A stretch of DNA of 64,000 nt from Amblyomma americanum (GCF_052857255.1 NW_027526501.1:558001-622000), one strand, 5' to 3'; shown: positions 41,735 to 51,004, counted from the first letter of the stretch. Numbers and translations: made by a program. The notes: a model not told the origin generated them from the sequence alone.

Positions 41735-44641
41735 TACAAGTGTCCCTGTGATACGCGTCAAAACTTTTTCTCTCATAACTGCGCGGAAAGGATGTATTCG
41801 TGATTAAAACAAAGAAAAAAGCTGTTTTAGACCAAAACGAGCTAAATCTGAACATCGGTTTACAAGTGTCAGTGTGATACGCGTCAAAACGTTTTCTCAT
41901 AACTGCGCGAAAAGCATGTATTTTTGCTTAATACAACGAAACAAGCAGTTGTATACCGAAACGAGCTAAATACGAACACATCGGTTTTACAAGCGTCCGT
42001 GTGATACGCGTCAATATTTTTTCTCTCATAACTGCACGAAAAGCATGTATTCGTGCTTAATACATCGAAACAAGCTGTTTTAGACCGAAACCAGCCAAAT
42101 CTGAACACATCGGTTTTACAAGTGTCCAGTGATACGCGTCAAAACTTTTTCTCATAACTGCGCGAAAAGCATGTATTCGTGCTTAATACAACGAAACAAG
42201 CTGTTTTAGACCGAAAAGAGCTAAATCTGAAAACATCGGTTTTACAAGTGTCCATGTGATACGCGTCAAAACTTTTTCTCATAACTGCGCGAAAAGCATT
42301 TATTCGTGCTTAATACAACGAAACAAGCTGTTTTACACCAAAACGAGCTCGATATGAACACATCGGTTTTACAAGTGACCGTGTGATACGCGTCAAAACT
42401 TTTTCTCTCATAACTGCGCGAAAAGCATGTATTCGTGCTTAATACAACGAAACAAGCTGTTTTAGACCAAACGGATCTAGATATGAAGACATCGGTTTTA
42501 CAAGTGTCCCTGTGATACGCGTCAAAACTTTTTCTCTTATAACTGCGCGAAAAGCATGTATTCGTGCTTAAAACAACGACACAAGCTGTTCCAGACCGAA
42601 ACAAGCTAAATCTGAACATCGGTTTACAAGTGTCAGTGTGATACGCCTCAAAACGTTTTCTCATAACTGTGCGGAAAGCATGTATTCGTGCTTAATAGAA
42701 CGAAACAAGCTGTTTTAAACCGAAACGAGCTAAATCTGAACACATCGGTTTTACAAGTGTCCGTGTGATACGCGTCAATATTTTTTCTCTCATAACTGCG
42801 CGAAAAGCATGTATTCGTGCCAAAAACGACGAAACAAGTTGTTTTAGACCGAACGAGTTAAATCTGAACACATCGGTTTTACAAGTGTCCATGTGATACG
42901 CGTCAAAACTTTTTGTCTTATAACAGCGCGAAAAGAATGTATTCGTGCTTAATACAACGAAACAAGCTGTTTTAGACCAAAACGAGCTATATATGAACAC
43001 ATCGGTTTTACAAGTGACCGTGTGATACTCGTCAAAACTTTTCGTCTCATAACTGCGCGAAAAGCATGTATTCGTGCTTAATACAACGAGACAAGCTGTT
43101 TTAGATCGAAACGAGCTTGATCTAACAGATCGGTTTTGCAGGTGTTCATGTTATACGCGTCAAAACCTTTTTTCATAACTGCGCGAAAAGCATGTATTTG
43201 TGCTTAATACAACGAAACAAGCTGTTTTAGACCAAAACGAGCTAGATCTGAACACATCGGTTTTACAACTGTCCGTGTGATACGCGTCAAAACTTTTTTC
43301 ATAACTGCGCGGAAACCATGTATTCGTGCTTAATACAACGAAACAAGCTGTTTTAAACCAAAACGAGCTAGATCTGAACACATCGGTTTTACAAGTGTCC
43401 CTGTGATACGCGTCAAAACTTTTTCTCTCATAACTGCGCGGAAAGGATGTATTCGTGATTAAAACAAAAAAAGCTGTTTTAGACCAAAACGAGCTAAATC
43501 TGAACATCGGTTTACAAGTGTCAGTGTGATACGCGTCAAAACATTTTCTCATAACTGCGCGAAAAGCATGTATTTTTGCTTAATACAACGAAACAAGCTG
43601 TTGTATACCGAAACGAGCTAAATATGAACACATCGGTTTTACAAGCGTCCGTGTGATACGCGTCAATATTTTTTCTCTCATAACTGCACGAAAAGCATGT
43701 ATTCGTGCTTAATACATCGAAACAAGCTGTTTTAGACCGAAACCAGCTAAATCTGAACACATCGGTTTTACAAGTGTAGAGTGATACACGTCAAAACTTT
43801 TTCTCATAACTAAGCGAAAAGCATGTATTCGTGCTTAATACAACGAAACAAGCTGTTTTAGACCGAAAAGAGCTAAATCTGAAAACATCGGTTTTACAAG
43901 TGTCCATGTGATACGCGTCAAAACTTTTTCTCATAACTGCGCGAAAAGCATTTATTCGTGCTTAATACAACGAAACAAGCTGTTCTACACCAAAACGAGC
44001 TCGATATGAACACATCGGTTTTACAAGTGACCGTGTGATACGCGTCAAAACTTTTTCTCTCATAACTGCGCGAAAAGCATGTATTCGTGCTTAATACAAC
44101 GAAACAAGCTGTTTTAGACCAAACGGATCTAGATATGAAGACATCGGTTTTACAAGTGTCCCTGTGATACGCGTCAAAACTTTTTCTCTTATAACTGCGC
44201 GAAAAGCATGTATTCGTGCTTAAAACAACGACAAAAGCTGTTCCAGACCGAAACAAGCTAAATCTGAACATCGGTTTACAAGTGTCAGTGTGATACGCCT
44301 CAAAACGTTTTCTCATAACTGTGCGGAAAGCATGTATTCGTGCTTAATAGAACGAAACAAGCTGTTTTAGACCGAAACGAGCTAAATCTGAACACATCGG
44401 TTTTACAAGTGTCCGTGTGATACGCGTCAATATTTTTTCTCTCATAACTGCGCGAAAAGCATGTATTCATGCCAAAAACGACGAAACAAGTTGTTTTAGA
44501 CCGAACGAGTTAAATCTGAACACATCGGTTTTACAAGTGTCCATGTGATACGCGTCAAAACTTTTTGTCTTATAACAGCGCGAAAAGAATGTATTCGTGC
44601 TTAATACAACGAAACAAGCTGTTTTAGTCCAAAACGAGCTA
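41735..44641 (+). repeat. Two tandem 1,652-bp units
   Basis: About 41,735-42,989 matches about 43,390-44,641 at a shift of 1,652 bp (13 monomers), with anchors 41,884/43,536, 42,266/43,918 and 42,781/44,433. Shared private variants include GATATGAAGACATC, GATACGCCTC and GCCAAAAACGACG. The second copy lacks 3 bp of the purine run near 43,465. Confidence 0.83.
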
Positions 44642-45764
44642 GATCTGAACACATCGGTTTTAAGTGTTCGTGTGATACGCGTCAAACCTTTTCCTCTCAT
44701 AACTGCGCGAAAAGCATGTATTCGTGCTTAATACAACGAAACAAGCTGTTTTAGACCGAAACGAGCTAAATCTGAACAATCGGTTTTACAAGTGTTCCTG
44801 TGATACGCGTCAAAACTTTTTCTCTCATAACTGCGCGGAAAGGACGTATTCGTTATTAAAACAAAGAATCAAGCTGGTTTAGACCAAAACGAGCTAAATT
44901 TGAACATCGGTTTACAAGTGTCAGTGTGATACGCGTCAAAACGTTTTCTCATAACTGCGCGAAAAGCATGTATTTGTGCTTAATACAACGAAACAAGCTG
45001 TTTTAGACCGAAACGAGCTAAATGTGAACACATCGGTTTTACAAGCGTCCGTGTGATACGCGTCAATGTTTTTTCTCTCATAACTGCACGAAAAGTATGT
45101 ATTCGTGCTTAATACAACGAAACAAGCTGTTATACACCAAAACGAGCTATATATGAACACATCGGTTTTACAAGTGACCGTGTGATACTCGTCAAAACTT
45201 TTCCTCTCATAACTGCGCGAAAAGCATGTATTCGTGCTTAATACGAGACAAGCTGTTTTAGATCGAAACGAGCTTGATCTAACAGATCGGTTTTGCAAGT
45301 GTTCATGTGATACGCGTCAAAACTTTTTTTCATAACTGCGCGAAAAGCATGTATTTGTGCTTAATACAACGAAACAAGCTGTTTTAGACCAAAACGAGCT
45401 AGATCTGAACGCATCGGTTTTACAAGTGTCCGTGTGATACGCGTCAAAACTTTTTTTATAACTGCGCGGAAACCATGTATTCGTGCTTAATACAACGAAA
45501 CAAGCTGTTTTAAACCAAAACGAGCTAGATCTGAACACATCGGTTTTACAAGTGTCCCTGTGATACGCGTCAAAAATTTTTCTCTCATAACTGCGCGGAA
45601 AGGATGTATTCGTGATTAAAACAAAGAAAAAAGCTGTTTTAGACCAAAACGAGCTAAATCTGAACATCGGTTTACAAGTGTCAGTGTGATACGCGTCAAA
45701 ACGTTTTCTCATAACTGCGCGAAAACCATGTATTTTTGCTTAATACAACGAAACAAGCTGTTGT

Positions 45765-45768
45765 ATAC
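45765..45768. other. Target site duplication, left copy (ATAC)
   Basis: The satellite reads TGTATAC directly before the LTR start at 45,769. The same ATAC follows the other LTR at 50,819-50,822. Uninterrupted monomers of this subtype read TGTATACCGAAACG, so ATAC was duplicated on insertion. A 4-bp duplication fits Ty3/Gypsy-type integration. Confidence 0.92.
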
Positions 45769-45883
45769 TGTTGCATTTGGGTTGCAAGCCCCAAGGGTAG
45801 CGTTGGCCTGGCGGCCTGGGGCAAAGCAGGAAACATCCGAAGGTCCCGGCAAAGGATGAGTCGACTGGCAACAGAACAACTTG

Positions 45884-45889
45884 TTTATT
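45884..45889 (-). promoter_or_regulatory. Polyadenylation signal AATAAA in the 3' LTR
   Basis: AATAAA on the element strand, about 93 nt after the TATA box of the same LTR. It is followed by a GT-rich run (GTTGTTCTGTTG) of the type found after poly(A) sites. The copy in the 5' LTR is at 50,384-50,389. Confidence 0.65.
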
Positions 45890-46163
45890 CTGGCATCTCA
45901 AAAGAGCAGCCGGTCAGGGCGACCACGTTACTCGAAGGACGAAATCGAAGTCTCTCTGCGTCTGGGGCAGCGGCGTTTTATACCTTCGGAGTCGAGGGCA
46001 AGAGGGAACGGCTTGGAAAGAGTCATCCGATACGGCGACGCTTGAACATGTTCAGGCGTGACGGGCGCGTCCGCCAGGCCGGCGCCGGTCAGACCTCCTC
46101 GCCTCCCAGTTGGGGAGATCCTCTCCCCGGCTGCCGCGCTTTGACAAGCGTGGGCAAAACATG

Positions 46164-46182
46164 CACACACACACACACACAC
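46164..46182 (+). repeat. CA microsatellite in the 3' LTR
   Basis: Nine CA units plus a C, followed by GCACGCAC. The same length occurs in the 5' LTR at 50,664-50,682. Such repeats change length quickly, so equal length also supports a recent insertion. Confidence 0.9.
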
Positions 46183-46318
46183 GCACGCACGACGACACGT
46201 GGCACTGAAACCTGCCTGGACGCGCTTGGCGGGAAGGCGTTGCGGCCGCGATGAACGAAGCCGCGGCGTCCGTTGCATCCGCGCCGGCTATACCGCGCGT
46301 TGTAGGCGAAACGTAACA

Positions 46319-46336
46319 GACCGCCCCGCCGGGAGA
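46319..46336 (-). other. Candidate polypurine tract
   Basis: Directly before the 3' LTR, the element strand reads GGCGGGGCGGTC and then TGTTACG. This is where the primer for plus-strand DNA synthesis is expected. The tract is G-rich but broken by C residues, so it is an unusual polypurine tract. The assignment rests mainly on position. Confidence 0.5.
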
Positions 46337-46810
46337 AGGAGATCCCGATGGTCAGGGGACTGCATCCGCTGTCCAGAGGGATGTCGCTCGATGATGCTCG
46401 TAATCGAAACCGGTCGTCCCTCGACGTTGCTTGAGTGCAGCGCACAGAGAAGGCCTCGTTCTCGAGTTCAGGATCACATAGGACACTGCAAAGTCACTTC
46501 GGGAGAGTTGCCATTTTTGTGCTCGTTCCCAGCAAGCGTTAGAACTACGCCGAAACGCAACCGCTCAGTCAGCAAGCACGAGACAACCCTCACAAAGCTC
46601 TGCCAGGCTCTTTCCCCTTTTATACTACTGCCTAGTTCCTTACAGTAGTCAAGCAGCACTCAGAACGCGTCCACAAATTGGAAAATTGCACTAGAAAGCA
46701 CATAATCACTTTGAAGCACTAAACAAAAGCAATATGTTAAAAATCCTGCCTCAGGAAGAAAACATCAGTAACAAACTCAGTAACAAACAACTTTGAGGCG
46801 GATTCCTACG
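46337..46810 (-). other. 3' untranslated region of the element, no gene recognised
   Basis: Between the gag-pol stop and the polypurine tract. All frames have stops; a 61-codon minus-strand frame at 46,474-46,659 resembles nothing I know. No HHCC or DDE integrase signature is visible. A second TATAAAAGGGG sequence lies at about 46,614-46,624 on the element strand, role unknown. Confidence 0.7.
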
Positions 46811-49800
46811 TTAGGGGCTTCGACTTAAGCCATCGGCGTTACCGTTGAGACTCCCCTTTTTGTAACGCACCTCAAAGGAATATTGTTGCAAAGCGAGGCT
46901 CCAGCGCAGGAGGCGGCCATTTTTGGGAGAGATGGTCTGCAGCCATTGGAGAGGGTAGTGATCCGTCTCAATGATAAACCTCGAGCCGGCTAGGTAGCAT
47001 GACAATTTCTGAACGGCCCACACGAGACACGCACACTCTTTCTCAGTGGCGCTGTACGCCTGCTCACGACAGGTCAGCTTACGACTAGCATACAGGACGG
47101 GGTGTTCCACTTCTCCATTGTCCCTTTGGCACAGTACAACGCCCATGCCTCGCTCACTAGCATCGCACTGAACAACGAACCCTTTTGTGTAGTCTGGCGA
47201 TCGTAGCACAGGCTGGCTTGTTAGGGCGCTCTTTAAGGCGCTAAAAGCTCTTTCCTTTGTCTCGCTCCAGACGACTGTTTGGGGCTCTGTTTTTCTTAGA
47301 GCATCCGTCAGGGGAGCCGCGATATCGGAGTACCTGGGGATGTACCTCTGATAGTAGCCGGCGACACCTAAGAACGACCGAATATCGGTCTTCGTGCGCG
47401 GTTGCGGGAAGTCTCGCACAGCGGCCACCTTTATTTCAGAGGGGCGGCGACGACCCTGTCCAATCACGTGACCGAGGTAGACAACCTCGGCCTGTGCTAA
47501 TTGGCACTTGGGAGCCTTGACTGTCAAGCCCGCTTCGCGCAGGCGGGTTAGCACTGCCCGCAAGTGTGCCATATGCTCAGACCAGGAGGCGGAGAATATC
47601 GCTACGTCGTCTAAATACGGTAAAGCGAATTCTTCCTGTCCCCGCAACACTTTGTCCATGAGGCTTGAAAAGCAGTATGGCGCGTTCTTCAAACCAAAAC
47701 TCAAAACTTTAGGACGGAATGTTCCCATTGGTGAAATGAACGCCGCATACCTACTAGCCTCTTCTGTAAGTGGAACCTGCCAATAACCCCTGACAAGATC
47801 TAGGGTGGAAATAAACTGAGCGCTACTAACTTTCTCAAGGCGCTCCTCGATGTTAGGGATCGGATAAATTTGATCCTTAGTAATGGAATTAAGCCTGCGG
47901 TAGTCGACGCAAGGACGAGGTTCCTTGCCCGGTACCTCAACTAAAATCAAAGGGGAGGTATAATCACTCTCACCCGCCTCAATAACACCGAGCTGTAGCA
48001 TTTTCTTTACCTCAGCCTCCATTATATCGCGCTGGCGGGGTGACACCCGGTACGCCTTGGATCGTACTGGCTCTGGGGAGGTAAGTTCTATATTATGAGT
48101 AAGGACAGAAGTCCTACCAGGCCTCTCAGAGAACTGACCTTGAAACTCTTGTAAGAGTTGGTGTAGTTCGGTTTTCTGCTCAGGCGACAGCGGTGCTTTA
48201 CTGAGTAAGTCACTAATGACCTGATCAGTGTCTTCCCTGTTCGTCACTGAGCTTAGTCCCGGAAGCTCGACCGGAAGCTCTTCTAACTTTCCCTTGTCGG
48301 GCATTTCCTCTCCAGTACCTGGTGCATTCAACGCTACAGGCTCAATTTTATCCAGTTCTGACGTGCTCGGAATATCAGCTTGCTGCGCCTCCGACCCTTT
48401 TTCATTGTTCGACAACGTCGGCCCCGCAACTACCGCCTTTGCAGCGAGCTCCTGAACTCTCGGTCTGGTTAAGGCCTGAACGCTAGCCTCACCAAACAAA
48501 AGCCCCTTCTCGCGCAGGAGGTGATCGGACCTGTTCGAAAATAGGTACGGGTACTGGGGGGGCAGCCTAGATGACACTACGGCCTCCGTCTCAAGTGCTC
48601 CGAAAGGTCCTTCAATAAGCACCTTTGCTATGGGCAGACACACGCTATGAGCTTCCACGGCTTGCTTGATCCATGCGCACTCGCCCGTGAACATATCGGG
48701 TTCTACGTAAGAGGGGTGAACTACATCCATTGTAGCTGCGGAATCACGAAGCACTCGGCACTCTTTCCCGTTCACGAGGAAGTCTCGCATGTAAGGCTCG
48801 AGAAGCTTCATGTTCTCGTCAGTGCTACATAATGACAAACACACGACTTCTCTTTTTGTTTCTGGACACTGCGCCGAAAAGTGACCCGGCTTCTGGCACG
48901 TATAACACACGCGCGCTTGCCTCGCCTCGAACCGCTTTCTGCGTTCGGCTTCGGCTGCCGCCGTCTCCTTACGTTCGGTCGGACTGCTTTCACTCGCATC
49001 CGCACTACGCGTGTCCCCCCTTGCTCTCATGGGTGTGAACTTCGGCCTCTCAGACTTGGAGCCAAATTCACCCGTTTGACCATCCTTAGCTCCGCGAGCC
49101 CGACGCGTCACAAACTCCTCGGCTAGCTCGGCGGCTTTAGCCACTGTACTAACGTCTGGCCTATCCAAGACCCAGTACCGCACGTTCTCAGGTAACCGAC
49201 TATAAAACTGTTCTAGCCCGAAACACTGCAGAATTTTCTCGTGGTCACCAAACGCTTTCTCTTCTTTGAGCCACTCCTGCATGTTTGACATAAGCCTGTA
49301 GGCAAACTCTGTATATGACTCATTTCTGCCTTTTTCATTTTCCCGAAACTTCCGACGGAACGCCTCCGCTGACAGCCTGTACTTTTTTAGCAGACTCGAT
49401 TTCACTTGGTCGAAATCCTCTGCCTCCTCTCGCTTCAAGCGAGCGACTACGTCGGCCGCCTCGCCGGGTAACAAAGTGAGCAAGCGCTGTGGCCACGTTT
49501 CCCGAGAGAACCCCTGCTTCTCGCACGTTCGCTCAAAGTTAACCAGGAACAAACCAATGTCCTCTCCAAGCTTAAACGGCCGCATCAGGTCAGTCATTTT
49601 GAACGATACCCGTTCTCCTGCACCGTGTGCCTGACTTCCATTACGAGCGCGTTCCATCTCTACCTCGAGACGCTTCATTTCCAAAGCGTGTTGACGGTCG
49701 CGCTCTTCTTTCTCTTTTTGCTCTTTACGTTCGCGCTCCTCCTTCTCTTTTTGTTCTTTACGTTCGCGCTCGTCTTTCTCTTTTTGCTCCCTCTCCTCAA

Positions 49801-49954
49801 TGGTCTCAAGGCATTCCGACAGCTCGTTATCCTCAGCCTCCAACTCAAGAATAGCCCTTAGCAGTTCTGGTTTTCTGAGTTTGTCTGAGACATCCAGACC
49901 CAACTCTCTTGCAAGCTCCAGCAATTGCGGTTTGCGCAACGACTTCAAATCCAT
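46811..49954 (-). CDS. gag-pol: Gag-Pol polyprotein (Gag, zinc knuckle, protease, RT, RNase H)
   Basis: An intact 1,047-residue polyprotein that would package, reverse transcribe and process the element RNA in cytoplasmic particles. Residues 1-40 look like a SAP-type helix-turn-helix. Residues 50-105 form a charged coiled coil with three 11-residue repeats (56-88). About 120-285 is the Gag core. C350-C363 is a CX2CX4HX4C zinc knuckle. About 388-480 is the protease, with D404-S-A where D-S/T-G is usual. About 630-830 is reverse transcriptase with D719 and Y780-L-D-D. About 925-1045 is RNase H with D931, E971, D998 and D1041. The frame ends just after the NADGLSR motif and has no integrase. The start at 49,954 has a good context (GCAGCCATGG). 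Gag and Pol are in one frame with no frameshift. The order is that of Ty3/Gypsy; catalytic residues look intact apart from the protease variation. Confidence 0.95.
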   Translation of the reverse strand: MDLKSLRKPQLLELARELGLDVSDKLRKPELLRAILELEAEDNELSECLETIEEREQKEKDERERKEQKEKEERERKEQKEKEERDRQHALEMKRLEVEMERARNGSQAHGAGERVSFKMTDLMRPFKLGEDIGLFLVNFERTCEKQGFSRETWPQRLLTLLPGEAADVVARLKREEAEDFDQVKSSLLKKYRLSAEAFRRKFRENEKGRNESYTEFAYRLMSNMQEWLKEEKAFGDHEKILQCFGLEQFYSRLPENVRYWVLDRPDVSTVAKAAELAEEFVTRRARGAKDGQTGEFGSKSERPKFTPMRARGDTRSADASESSPTERKETAAAEAERRKRFEARQARVCYTCQKPGHFSAQCPETKREVVCLSLCSTDENMKLLEPYMRDFLVNGKECRVLRDSAATMDVVHPSYVEPDMFTGECAWIKQAVEAHSVCLPIAKVLIEGPFGALETEAVVSSRLPPQYPYLFSNRSDHLLREKGLLFGEASVQALTRPRVQELAAKAVVAGPTLSNNEKGSEAQQADIPSTSELDKIEPVALNAPGTGEEMPDKGKLEELPVELPGLSSVTNREDTDQVISDLLSKAPLSPEQKTELHQLLQEFQGQFSERPGRTSVLTHNIELTSPEPVRSKAYRVSPRQRDIMEAEVKKMLQLGVIEAGESDYTSPLILVEVPGKEPRPCVDYRRLNSITKDQIYPIPNIEERLEKVSSAQFISTLDLVRGYWQVPLTEEASRYAAFISPMGTFRPKVLSFGLKNAPYCFSSLMDKVLRGQEEFALPYLDDVAIFSASWSEHMAHLRAVLTRLREAGLTVKAPKCQLAQAEVVYLGHVIGQGRRRPSEIKVAAVRDFPQPRTKTDIRSFLGVAGYYQRYIPRYSDIAAPLTDALRKTEPQTVVWSETKERAFSALKSALTSQPVLRSPDYTKGFVVQCDASERGMGVVLCQRDNGEVEHPVLYASRKLTCREQAYSATEKECACLVWAVQKLSCYLAGSRFIIETDHYPLQWLQTISPKNGRLLRWSLALQQYSFEVRYKKGSLNGNADGLSRSP
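49691..49789 (-). repeat. Coding minisatellite, three 33-bp repeats in gag
   Basis: Three tandem copies of an 11-residue unit (pattern E-Q-K-E-K-x-E-R-x-R-x, residues 56-66, 67-77 and 78-88). They make a highly charged coiled-coil segment in the N-terminal part of Gag. Copy number in such repeats often varies between family members. Confidence 0.85.
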
Positions 49955-50248
49955 GGCTGCTCCGAATGCTGCTTTCTCTACTGCCTACTATTGTCTTGCC
50001 GCAAACTAACCCGGCAGCAACGACAACACAATTACCAGCTCTGTTTCTGACACTAACAAAAGCCTGGCAAAACTCAGAAGAAGAAAGTCCCGCACTCACC
50101 AAACCTCGCAGCCAAGAATTCAGCGCAGTCGTTCCGCTGCAGGCAACCAGTCATCACACAGGGCTCGTTGCACTGCTCCCGGATGGTCGTTGTGCTGCTC
50201 AGCATACAGTTGAACGCATATCTTCGCTGCTGGCCTCCGTTGTCGGGA
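49955..50248 (-). other. 5' leader of the element
   Basis: Non-coding stretch between the primer binding site and the gag-pol start. It has no long ATG-started frame on the element strand. It contains a splice-donor-like GGTGAGT (50,094-50,100, element strand). It also holds a partial copy of the primer-site text (50,134-50,150, CCGCTGCAGGCAACCAG on the + strand). A packaging signal would be expected here but cannot be read from sequence. Confidence 0.7.
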
Positions 50249-50266
50249 TCTCACCGCTGGCAACCA
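50249..50266 (-). other. Primer binding site
   Basis: Two bases after the 5' LTR the element strand reads TGGTTGCCAGCGGTGAGA. TGG is the complement of the tRNA CCA end, and the position is canonical. The inner part (GCGGTGAGAT) resembles the complement of the acceptor/T-arm region of leucine-type tRNAs. The outer part does not match one I can name, so the primer tRNA is left open. Confidence 0.75.
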
Positions 50267-50268
50267 GT

Positions 50269-50818
50269 TGTTGCATTTGGGTTGCAAGCCCCAAGGGTAG
50301 CGTTGGCCTGGCGGCCTGGGGCAAAGCAGGAAACATCCGAAGGTCCCGGCAAAGGATGAGTCGACTGGCAACAGAACAACTTGTTTATTCTGGCATCTCA
50401 AAAGAGCAGCCGGTCAGGGCGACCACGTTACTCGAAGGACGAAATCGAAGTCTCTCTGCGTCTGGGGCAGCGGCGTTTTATACCTTCGGAGTCGAGGGCA
50501 AGAGGGAACGGCTTGGGAAGAGTCATCCGATACGGCGACGCTTGAACATGTTCAGGCGTGACGGGCGCGTCCGCCAGGCCGGCGCCGGTCAGACCTCCTC
50601 GCCTCCCAGTTGGGGAGATCCTCTCCCCGGCTGCCGCGCTTTGACAAGCGTGGGCAAAACATGCACACACACACACACACACGCACGCACGACGACACGT
50701 GGCACTGAAACCTGCCTGGACGCGCTTGGCGGGAAGGCGTTGCGGCCGCGATGAACGAAGCCGCGGCGTCCGTTGCATCCGCGCCGGCTATACCGCGCGT
50801 TGTAGGCGAAACGTAACA
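50269..50818 (-). repeat. 5' LTR (element sense), 550 bp
   Basis: Partner of the LTR at 45,769-46,318, shifted by exactly 4,500 bp with one difference at 50,517. Its element-sense end (GCAACA at 50,269-50,274) is followed by 2 nt and then the primer binding site. It should therefore supply the promoter of the element. Confidence 0.95.
50476..50482 (-). promoter_or_regulatory. TATA box of the 5' LTR
   Basis: TATAAAA on the element strand, about 337 nt into the LTR and followed by a GC-richer stretch with CAGACG. The position fits an RNA polymerase II promoter at the U3/R border. The same box lies in the other LTR at 45,976-45,982. The start of transcription is inferred only. Confidence 0.65.
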
Positions 50819-50822
50819 ATAC
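50819..50822. other. Target site duplication, right copy (ATAC)
   Basis: ATAC directly after the LTR end (AACGTAACA), followed by CGAAACGAGC of the interrupted monomer. Pairs with 45,765-45,768. Confidence 0.92.
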
Positions 50823-51004
50823 CGAAACGAGCTAAATATGAACACATCGGTTTTACAAGCGTCCGTGTGATACGCGTCAATATTTTTTCTCTCATAACTG
50901 CGCGAAAAGCATGTATTCGTGCCAAAAACGACGAAACAAGTTGTTTTAGACCGAACGAGTTAAATCTGAACACATCGGTTTTACAAGTGTCCATGTGATA
51001 CGCG

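Larger units (their letters stand above)
1..45768 (+). repeat. Tandem satellite array, left part (about 127-130 bp monomer)
   Basis: Head-to-tail satellite with no unique sequence. Successive ACGCGT boxes near the left end lie at 85, 212, 340, 469 and 598, giving spacings of 127, 128, 129 and 129 bp. All monomers have the same orientation. A typical monomer is about 40% GC and carries a hairpin motif, two CGAAACRAGCT boxes 20 bp apart, a CATCGGTTTTACAAG block, GATACGCGTC, a T-rich tract and CTGCGCGAAAA. Subtypes differ by short indels and shared private substitutions and are arranged in higher-order repeats. The array is cut at 45,768 by a retrotransposon and resumes beyond it. It begins before base 1. 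I see no host gene in it. Confidence 0.97.
45769..46318 (-). repeat. 3' LTR (element sense), 550 bp
   Basis: On the element strand it starts TGTTACG and ends GCAACA, the TG...CA ends usual for LTRs. It is the same as 50,269-50,818 except for one base at 46,017. It carries a TATAAAA box (45,976-45,982), an AATAAA signal (45,884-45,889) and a CA microsatellite (46,164-46,182). No conserved gene is present; short open frames here are chance. Confidence 0.95.
45769..50818 (-). mobile_element. Ty3/Gypsy-type LTR retrotransposon, 5,050 bp, integrase not seen
   Basis: A complete-looking LTR element inserted in the satellite and read on the minus strand. Parts in element order are the 5' LTR (50,269-50,818), primer binding site, leader, one gag-pol frame (46,811-49,954), a 492-bp 3' region and the 3' LTR (45,769-46,318). 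The LTRs are both 550 bp and differ at one base (46,017 A against 50,517 G on the + strand). With the 4-bp target duplication this shows a recent insertion. GC content is visibly above that of the satellite. The domain order Gag-knuckle-protease-RT-RNase H fits the Metaviridae, but no integrase or envelope is present. It may be a non-autonomous family using integrase in trans, or an internal deletion derivative. Confidence 0.95.

Noticed and set aside
1..45768. CRISPR array
   Set aside because: Direct repeats are contiguous with no unique spacers, the unit is 128 bp, and the retroelement is eukaryotic.
45928..46278. 116-codon frame in the LTR (and its copy at 50,428-50,778)
   Set aside because: Lies wholly in the LTR, crosses the CA microsatellite, and several frames are open at once because of high GC content. 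No domain recognised.
46337..46810. Envelope or integrase remnant in the 3' region
   Set aside because: No hydrophobic signal or membrane segment, and no zinc-binding or DDE pattern was found in any frame. Stops are frequent.
47257..49126. Plus-strand and other-frame ORFs inside gag-pol
   Set aside because: Shadows of the 1,047-codon frame, without domains of their own.
49845..50102. 85-codon upstream frame overlapping the gag start
   Set aside because: It begins with TTG, not ATG, in another frame and shows no domain.
49909..50754. 281-codon plus-strand frame across leader and 5' LTR
   Set aside because: Antisense to the element, low-complexity translation over the CA repeat and no known domain. 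Best explained as chance.
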